From Clostridia bacterium (GTDB lineage: Bacteria > Bacillota > Peptococcia > DRI-13 > DTU073), in assembly GCA_028709105.1 (NCBI GenBank), contig JAQVYD010000031.1, positions 1 through 11,539 of the forward strand: a stretch of DNA of 11,539 bases, in the 5' to 3' direction. A program made the position numbers and the translations under genes. The notes under the pieces were generated by a model. That model had not been told where the DNA came from and did not search any database. It was given only the letters and a program-made list of their open reading frames with translations. Positions 6,277 to 11,539 of the stretch are shown here, one piece after another. How positions within the stretch are numbered: the first letter of the stretch is position 1; each line of letters begins with the position of its first letter.

Positions 6277-7945
6277 CTTGCCTTGCCCCCTTAAGAAAGC
6301 CCTTGATCCCGGGAACAGTTTGCAGCCCGATTTGAAAAATTCTCCCTGTTGTCTGCCAACCACGCACAATATTAAAACCTTCCGCATAAACAGTTTCTAC
6401 AGGCATATCCGGCACTAACTGCCAGTCTTTTGCCTTTTCCTGAAAAAGCTGTAGAGTGAATTCTTTTGCTTCCTCAATATTGTGCAGACGTTGAGCAAGA
6501 GTACCCTGTAAACCGCCAAGATTCGTCGTGTACGTCTTTCTTTCCGTATCGGCAAAAAAATCCAATTTTAAAGTAGTCTTAGCCAAAGCAGCTCCAATAG
6601 CATTGGCGACAGCAGAAAAAGCAGGAACAACAACTTGCCAATTTTTCTTTTCCGACCAATATTTGCCGATACCACTGGCCGGTCCTCCTAAACAAATTAA
6701 AGTTTGCGGTCTTTCTTTTTGTACGGAAAGAACTTGCCAAATCCGATAAGCCGGTTCTTCTTCCCAAGTTTTAAACATTATTTCTAGTTTTGCTTCCAAC
6801 TGTGCCACAAACATCTGCAAAACCTGTTCGGAAAACTGCTGTGGCGTAAGCTGTAAAACTCGGGCTGTTTCTTCTACCGGCTCTTTAATCAGTGCGGGAG
6901 ATGCAATTTCACTATACCCACTATAAACAAGGACATCAGTAACAGTAAGCACGGGGCCTCCTACACAGAGAGCGGGACCTTGCCTTGGTCCAAACCTTAA
7001 CTTACCCTGCTCAATCAATAAAGAGCTATCTCCCCCCAGAGCTAATGAAGAGATGGCTAAAGAACGCACGGGAACCGGATAATTATTGATCAAGGCACCT
7101 CTTTCCGCTAAAAGCGGCTTCCCAGCCAAAAGTAAAGCCAAATCAGTAGTGGTACCACCAATATCAATGACTACAGCGGTTATTTTCTCTTCTGTACAAG
7201 CTAGAGCACCCAGCGTACTAGCGGCAGGTCCGGAGAAGATTGTTTCCAAGGGATAACACAGTGACACTTCTAAAGGTAAGGTACCGCCATCAGCTTTTAA
7301 GATAAAGAGAGGACAATGCAGACCTAGTTTGGCTAAAGTTGTCTTAATTTTTTCCTGAAAAGTACGACAAGCTTCTTGGGTGGCTAGAGTATAAAAAGCA
7401 CCATTAGCTCGGCGCACCCAGTTTAATAAACCACTAACTTTATGGCTAGCTAATACTTTGCACTCAGGATAATTTTTCTGAACAAAGGCGGCAATTTCTT
7501 CCTCTAAGGAGGGATTCCTTTGGCTAAACTTACAAGCCACGACCAAATTATTAATCTTTCTGTCCAAAAAATATTGACAAGCTTCCTTTACCTCCGTCAG
7601 ATTTATTGGTTTAATAACCCTGCCGCGATAGTCAACAGCACCGTTTATAATTTTATAAGCACAGGCAAAGCTAAGCTGGTGAGGATTAGCGCCAGGCCCG
7701 GGAAGAAGAAGCAGCCCCGCCTTAGCTAATTGATCCTGCATAATTAGATTCGTAATTAAGGTCGTACTTAAAGTCACCTGCTCTATCTTTTGCGGTTCAA
7801 GACCCGCCAATATTTGCTGCAAAGCCTCTTCGATTGAAAGAGAGATGTCATCATATGTAGGAACTTTAATCAATTTTATTACTTCCTGATCTGAGATCAC
7901 AACTCCATCGGTAAATGTTCCTCCGATATCTATACCAACAAACAA
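6269..7945 (-). CDS. Hydantoinase/oxoprolinase family protein (HyuA-like), stand-alone
   Basis: A 558-residue protein of the N-methylhydantoinase A / oxoprolinase superfamily, which has an actin-like ATPase fold. It begins directly with the first phosphate loop, DIGGTFTD (6-13). A second loop, DIGGTTTD, is at 261-268. Other family-like segments are STTLITNLIM (60-69), KADGGTLPLE (217-226), FSGPAAS (237-243), GGDSS (304-308) and LGGPASGIG (419-427). Characterised relatives hydrolyse cyclic amides or carboxylate substrates with ATP, usually as an A subunit of ~700 residues with a B subunit. This protein is shorter, and no HyuB-like gene is in the window, so the reaction is unknown. The start is TTG, fixed by a strong AAAGGAGGT 6 nt upstream and by the position of the first loop. 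It starts 2 nt after the mutS stop and overlaps the deacetylase start, so its expression is tied to both. Confidence 0.88.
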   Translation of the reverse strand: MFVGIDIGGTFTDGVVISDQEVIKLIKVPTYDDISLSIEEALQQILAGLEPQKIEQVTLSTTLITNLIMQDQLAKAGLLLLPGPGANPHQLSFACAYKIINGAVDYRGRVIKPINLTEVKEACQYFLDRKINNLVVACKFSQRNPSLEEEIAAFVQKNYPECKVLASHKVSGLLNWVRRANGAFYTLATQEACRTFQEKIKTTLAKLGLHCPLFILKADGGTLPLEVSLCYPLETIFSGPAASTLGALACTEEKITAVVIDIGGTTTDLALLLAGKPLLAERGALINNYPVPVRSLAISSLALGGDSSLLIEQGKLRFGPRQGPALCVGGPVLTVTDVLVYSGYSEIASPALIKEPVEETARVLQLTPQQFSEQVLQMFVAQLEAKLEIMFKTWEEEPAYRIWQVLSVQKERPQTLICLGGPASGIGKYWSEKKNWQVVVPAFSAVANAIGAALAKTTLKLDFFADTERKTYTTNLGGLQGTLAQRLHNIEEAKEFTLQLFQEKAKDWQLVPDMPVETVYAEGFNIVRGWQTTGRIFQIGLQTVPGIKGFLKGARQDV

Positions 7946-7947
7946 AT

Positions 7948-10620
7948 TTAGACCTCCTTTACCGCAGATTTATTTTTCAACTGTTGTTGTAATTGGTAAA
8001 GTTTATTTAAAGCCTCTAAGGGAGACATGGATAACAACTCCATCTCTAAGAGAGCCGTTTCTAAGGAATTTTTTTCTTCTTGCAATTTATTCATTTTCTC
8101 TAGCAATCTCTTGGTCTCCATTAACAACTCCGGGGTTTCATCTTCTTTTACAAAAGTAGCGTTGGGAATTTTCAGGGTTTTATTATTTTCTTTCTCTTTT
8201 TCTAAACTTCCTAAGATTTCTTTCGCCCTCTCCACCACTAGTTGAGGAAGCCCAGCCAACCGAGCTACTTGAATCCCGTAACTTTTATCAGCTGCTCCCG
8301 CCACAATTTTATGCAAAAAAACAATTTCTTCCCCTTTTTCTTGCACAGAGACAGAGAAATTTTCTACTTTTTCATACAAATTACTCAAACGGATTAATTC
8401 ATGATAATGAGTAGCAAAAAGGGTTTTCGCCTTAAGCTGTTTAATGAGATATTCACTAACAGCCCAGGCTATACTTAAACCATCATAAGTACTGGTACCC
8501 CTACCGACTTCATCTAAAATAACCAAACTAGAAGCTGTAGCATGATTAAGAATATTGGCGACCTCATTCATTTCTACCATAAAGGTACTTTGTCCGCTGC
8601 GCAGGTCATCACTAGCCCCCACCCGCGCAAAAACACGATCACGTATGGAGATAACGGCTTGCTGTGCCGGCACAAAGCTGCCCATTTGAGCCATGATTAC
8701 GGCTAAAGCTACACTCCGGCAATATGTACTTTTCCCCCCCATATTAGGACCGGTAATAATATAAAAATCACGATTATCCAACATCTCCAGGTCATTCGGG
8801 ACATAAGCTGCTTCCGGCAATACTTTTTCCACAACAGGATGCCGCAGGTCTACAAAATGAAGAAGATTATCTTCCTTCTCTAAAAGTTGTGGTCTGACAT
8901 AGTCATTCTGTACCGCCACTTCAGCTAAAGATTGGAGGACATCCACTTGCGCTAAAACTTGAGACGTCTGCTGCACGCGATGTGCTTCCTGCCCTAGCTC
9001 TTTTAAGAGGTCTTTGTAAATTTCCTCCTCTAAAGGAATTAACTTTTCTTCTGCGCCCAGCACCTGACTTTCTAACTGTTGCAATTCATCGGTAATGTAT
9101 CTTTCCCCATTAGCCAGCGTTTGTTTCCTTTGAAAATAGTCGGGAACAAGGTCTAAATTAGTCTTGGTTACCTCAAAATAATAACCAAAAACTTTATTAA
9201 AACCAATCTTTAAAGATTTTATCCCCGTCTTTTCTTTCTCTTCGCTTTCTAAGTGAGCAATCCAATCCTTCCCCTTTTCACTAGCTTCTCTTAATTCATC
9301 GATTTGCTGATTATATCCTTTTTTAATCACACCACCATCCTTAAGATTAAAAGGTGGTTCTTCTTCGAGGGCATCATGCAAAGTAAACCGGACATCTTCT
9401 AAAAGGTCTAATTTGTTTTTTAATGTAGTAAGATATAGCGATTGATTAAAAACATTGAGAAGTTCAATAACCTTTGGTAATATGGCCAGCGAACTTTTTA
9501 AAGAGATCAATTCACGCGGAGTAGCCCGTCCATACAAAATACGGGTCATTAATCTTTCTAAATCATAAACTTTTTCCAAATAACTACGGATTTTTTGCCG
9601 TTCCGACCAATTTTGACTAAGAATTTCCACAGCATCCAAACGTTTTTCTAAAACTTTTTTATCGGTGAGCGGGTTCTGCAGCCAATGTTGTAAAAGTCTC
9701 GCCCCACAAGCAGTTTTAGTTTTATCTAATAAAGCTAACAGACTGCCTTTTTGTTCATTAGCACGTAGCGTTTTAGTTAATTCTAAATTACGAAAAGTTG
9801 TGGCATCCAAAGTTAAATATCTTTCCGGATAATAAATTTGTAGTTTTTTAATTTGCTGAGGTGCTGATTTTTGAGTTTCCGTAAGATACTGCAAAATGGC
9901 ACCCGCTGCAGATACTGCTTGTCTCCTGTTTTGACAATCTAAAGCCTCCAAAGAAGTTACGTTAAAATGATTACATAAGATTTGACGAGCTTGAAGATGA
10001 CTAAAAGCCTCTGCAGAATATGGGGTAAGCAAGGTCTTCTCTAAATAGGTTAATACTTTAGCAAATTCCGACTCCTTGTTTGCCGGGAGCAGTATTTCCG
10101 TCGGATGCAGATTAAGCAATTCATCACGTAACACCGCCCACCCTTCAGGACCACTTAATTCACTTAACCAAAATTCGCCTGTCGAAACATCACAAAAAGC
10201 TAAGCCCCAAGTAGATTGTTCTTGACAAGACAAGGCTACTAAATAAAAACTGGTTGCTTCCTGAACCAAGTTAGTATCAAAAGCAGTGCCCGGTGTAACA
10301 ACCCTGATGACCTCCCGCTTCACAATTCCTTTACTCAGTTTAGGGTCTTCTACCTGCTCGCAGATCGCCACTTTATACCCTTTTTTAATCAATTTAGCCA
10401 GATAATTATCTACGGCATGATAAGGTACGCCGCACATAGGGACGCGCTCCTTCATTCCCGCACCCCGACCTGTTAAAGTGATCTCTAATTCCCGTGAAGC
10501 TAAGAGGGCATCCGAACCAAACATTTCATAAAAATCTCCCAAACGAAAGAAAAGGATCGTCTCGGGATACTGCTTCTTAATTTCCTGATATTGTTTCATC
10601 ATAGGGGTTTGCCCTAACAT
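7948..10620 (-). CDS. mutS: DNA mismatch recognition protein MutS
   Basis: From ATG 10620 this is an 890-residue MutS1, slightly longer than Bacillus MutS. It binds mismatches and small loops in DNA and recruits MutL. The mismatch-reading domain has the Phe-x-Glu motif in GDFYEMF (28-34; Phe30, Glu32). Connector, lever and clamp domains follow. The ATPase domain has Walker A GPNMGGKST (624-632), STFMVEMNE (~678-686), Walker B LVILDEVGRGTS with Asp703-Glu704, and FATHYHEL (735-742). The tail ends in the typical helical SPLEALNKLYQLQQQLK. Three in-frame starts exist: TTG 10668, ATG 10650 (4 nt after the miaB stop) and ATG 10620. I choose 10620 because MLGQTPMMKQY matches the family N-terminus and the codons before it form a purine-rich ribosome-binding tract. 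Confidence 0.98.
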   Translation of the reverse strand: MLGQTPMMKQYQEIKKQYPETILFFRLGDFYEMFGSDALLASRELEITLTGRGAGMKERVPMCGVPYHAVDNYLAKLIKKGYKVAICEQVEDPKLSKGIVKREVIRVVTPGTAFDTNLVQEATSFYLVALSCQEQSTWGLAFCDVSTGEFWLSELSGPEGWAVLRDELLNLHPTEILLPANKESEFAKVLTYLEKTLLTPYSAEAFSHLQARQILCNHFNVTSLEALDCQNRRQAVSAAGAILQYLTETQKSAPQQIKKLQIYYPERYLTLDATTFRNLELTKTLRANEQKGSLLALLDKTKTACGARLLQHWLQNPLTDKKVLEKRLDAVEILSQNWSERQKIRSYLEKVYDLERLMTRILYGRATPRELISLKSSLAILPKVIELLNVFNQSLYLTTLKNKLDLLEDVRFTLHDALEEEPPFNLKDGGVIKKGYNQQIDELREASEKGKDWIAHLESEEKEKTGIKSLKIGFNKVFGYYFEVTKTNLDLVPDYFQRKQTLANGERYITDELQQLESQVLGAEEKLIPLEEEIYKDLLKELGQEAHRVQQTSQVLAQVDVLQSLAEVAVQNDYVRPQLLEKEDNLLHFVDLRHPVVEKVLPEAAYVPNDLEMLDNRDFYIITGPNMGGKSTYCRSVALAVIMAQMGSFVPAQQAVISIRDRVFARVGASDDLRSGQSTFMVEMNEVANILNHATASSLVILDEVGRGTSTYDGLSIAWAVSEYLIKQLKAKTLFATHYHELIRLSNLYEKVENFSVSVQEKGEEIVFLHKIVAGAADKSYGIQVARLAGLPQLVVERAKEILGSLEKEKENNKTLKIPNATFVKEDETPELLMETKRLLEKMNKLQEEKNSLETALLEMELLSMSPLEALNKLYQLQQQLKNKSAVKEV
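7952..7960 (-). promoter_or_regulatory. Strong ribosome-binding site deciding the TTG start of the HyuA-like gene
   Basis: AAAGGAGGT on the minus strand lies within the last codons of mutS and ends 6 nt before TTG at 7945. It is near-perfect against the 16S tail. The TTG is followed at once by the conserved FVGIDIGGTFTD, which leaves no room for a later start. Confidence 0.8.
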
Positions 10621-10621
10621 A

Positions 10622-10640
10622 CTCCTTTTCTCTCCTCCTT
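10622..10640 (-). promoter_or_regulatory. Purine-rich ribosome-binding tract before mutS
   Basis: On the minus strand AAGGAGG (10640-10634) lies 13 nt before ATG 10620, and a second AAAGGAG (10628-10622) almost touches it. Neither spacing is ideal, but such a tract is unusual as coding sequence; if translated from 10650 it would encode KGGEKRS. A weaker GAGGAAAG precedes ATG 10650, so use of that start cannot be excluded. Confidence 0.5.
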
Positions 10641-10654
10641 TTTCTATCATTAAT

Positions 10655-11539
10655 TTATCTTTCCTCAATTATTTCCCCTTTTAAAACCCAAGTCTGGGGC
10701 ACAGTAATCTTGACCTTAACAAATTTTCCGATCAGTTCTTGATAGCCGACAAATAGTACAGATTTATTGGTCTCCGTTCTGCCTTCCAAGATTGAACAAT
10801 CTTTTTTACTAGGACCTTCTACTAAAACTTCCACAACTTGTCCTTTTAATTGTTTATTTATCGCCAAACTAATATTATTTTGCAGCTGCATCAGTTTCTG
10901 TAAACGCTCTTTTTTTACGGCTAACGGGATTTGACCAATCATTTTCGCTGCCGGAGTACCGGAACGAAGCGAATAAATAAACGTAAACGCTGCATCAAAA
11001 TGAAGTTCTTCCACTAAGTTTAAAGTGTCCTGAAAATCAGCTTCTGTTTCTCCCGGGAAACCAACAATAATGTCTGTCGTAATACTAGCTTCAGGAACAA
11101 GTCTCCGTATTTCTCCGACAAGTTCTTGGTAATGTTCTCTGGTATACCCTCTATTCATTTTTTGTAGAATTTTGTTGCTGCCTGATTGTAAAGGAAGATG
11201 GAAATGAGGGCAAACTTTATCTAACTTACTAATTGTTGTTATTAATTCCTGATTGAAGTCACGCGGATGAGAAGTCAGATACCGAATTCTCTTTAAACCA
11301 GGGATAGCATTTACTTCCTGCAAAAGACGGGCAAAAGAAAAAGACGGTTCTAGTGTCTTGCCATAAGAATTTACATTTTGCCCCAAAAGCAGAACTTCTA
11401 CAACCCCTTCTATAACCAGTTTTTTTATTTCGGCAAGAATATTTTGCGGTGCACGGCTTTTTTCACGTCCCCGGACATAAGGAACAATACAGTAAGTACA
11501 AAAATTATTACAACCATAGGTAATATTTACTCGTGCTTT
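10655..11539 (-). CDS. miaB: tRNA-2-methylthio-N6-dimethylallyladenosine synthase MiaB (5' part missing)
   Basis: The frame is open to the window edge, so 294 C-terminal residues of a normally ~440-460 residue enzyme are present; the N-terminal methylthiotransferase domain lies outside. MiaB is a radical-SAM enzyme that adds a methylthio group to i6A37 in tRNA, giving ms2i6A37. The visible part starts with the radical-SAM cluster motif GCNNFCTYC (CX3CX2C, cysteines 10, 14 and 17), then LLLGQNVNSYG (49-59), HLPLQSGSNKILQKMNRGYT (114-133), and VGFPGETEADF (159-169). The TRAM RNA-binding domain is at ~231-294. The segment GRTETNKSVLF in the TRAM domain fits MiaB better than RimO or MtaB. The TAA stop at 10655 is 4 nt before one mutS start and 34 nt before the preferred one, consistent with one operon. 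Confidence 0.95.
   Translation of the reverse strand, partial: KARVNITYGCNNFCTYCIVPYVRGREKSRAPQNILAEIKKLVIEGVVEVLLLGQNVNSYGKTLEPSFSFARLLQEVNAIPGLKRIRYLTSHPRDFNQELITTISKLDKVCPHFHLPLQSGSNKILQKMNRGYTREHYQELVGEIRRLVPEASITTDIIVGFPGETEADFQDTLNLVEELHFDAAFTFIYSLRSGTPAAKMIGQIPLAVKKERLQKLMQLQNNISLAINKQLKGQVVEVLVEGPSKKDCSILEGRTETNKSVLFVGYQELIGKFVKVKITVPQTWVLKGEIIEER

Noticed and set aside
6277..6387. 37-codon N-terminal extension of the deacetylase
   Set aside because: It lies entirely inside the HyuA-like gene, has no family similarity, and ATG 6276 with its own ribosome-binding site gives the expected start just before the conserved fold.

Overview
The window comes from the chromosome of an endospore-forming member of the Firmicutes, most likely an anaerobic clostridium in the broad Peptococcaceae-like sense. 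Evidence: a SpoVK-type AAA+ sporulation protein, a Gram-positive-style Hfq, a MutL with an endonuclease motif (as in bacteria without MutH), strong purine-rich ribosome-binding sites, frequent GTG and TTG starts, and moderately low GC. The species cannot be fixed from sequence alone. All convincing genes lie on the minus strand, so transcription runs from 11539 towards 1.

In transcription order: miaB (5' end outside the window), mutS, a hydantoinase/oxoprolinase-family gene, a histone-deacetylase-family gene with an unusual cysteine-rich C-terminus, mutL, miaA and hfq. The genes are separated by at most 46 nt or overlap by 8 nt, and no terminator is visible between them, so they look like one operon. 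It combines mismatch repair (MutS, MutL), both steps of ms2i6A37 tRNA modification (MiaA, MiaB), the RNA chaperone Hfq, and two enzymes of unknown substrate placed exactly between mutS and mutL.

Two bases after the hfq stop lies a striking repeat: a 30-bp perfect inverted repeat with a 4-nt loop, plus a third 15-nt copy of its outer half. Read on the minus strand it is followed by five T residues, so it could act as the operon terminator. Its form also suggests a dispersed REP- or MITE-like element. Beyond it is the leader of spoVK, with a weak candidate mother-cell sigma promoter, then spoVK, then a small membrane-anchored protein of unknown function. The last ~109 nt hold at most the first codons of another gene.

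I see no CRISPR array, tRNA, rRNA, transposase gene or phage gene. Most of the window is ordinary conserved chromosome. The best candidates for something under-described are the hydantoinase/deacetylase pair inside the mutS-mutL operon, the zinc-ribbon-like tail of the deacetylase, and the repeat after hfq.
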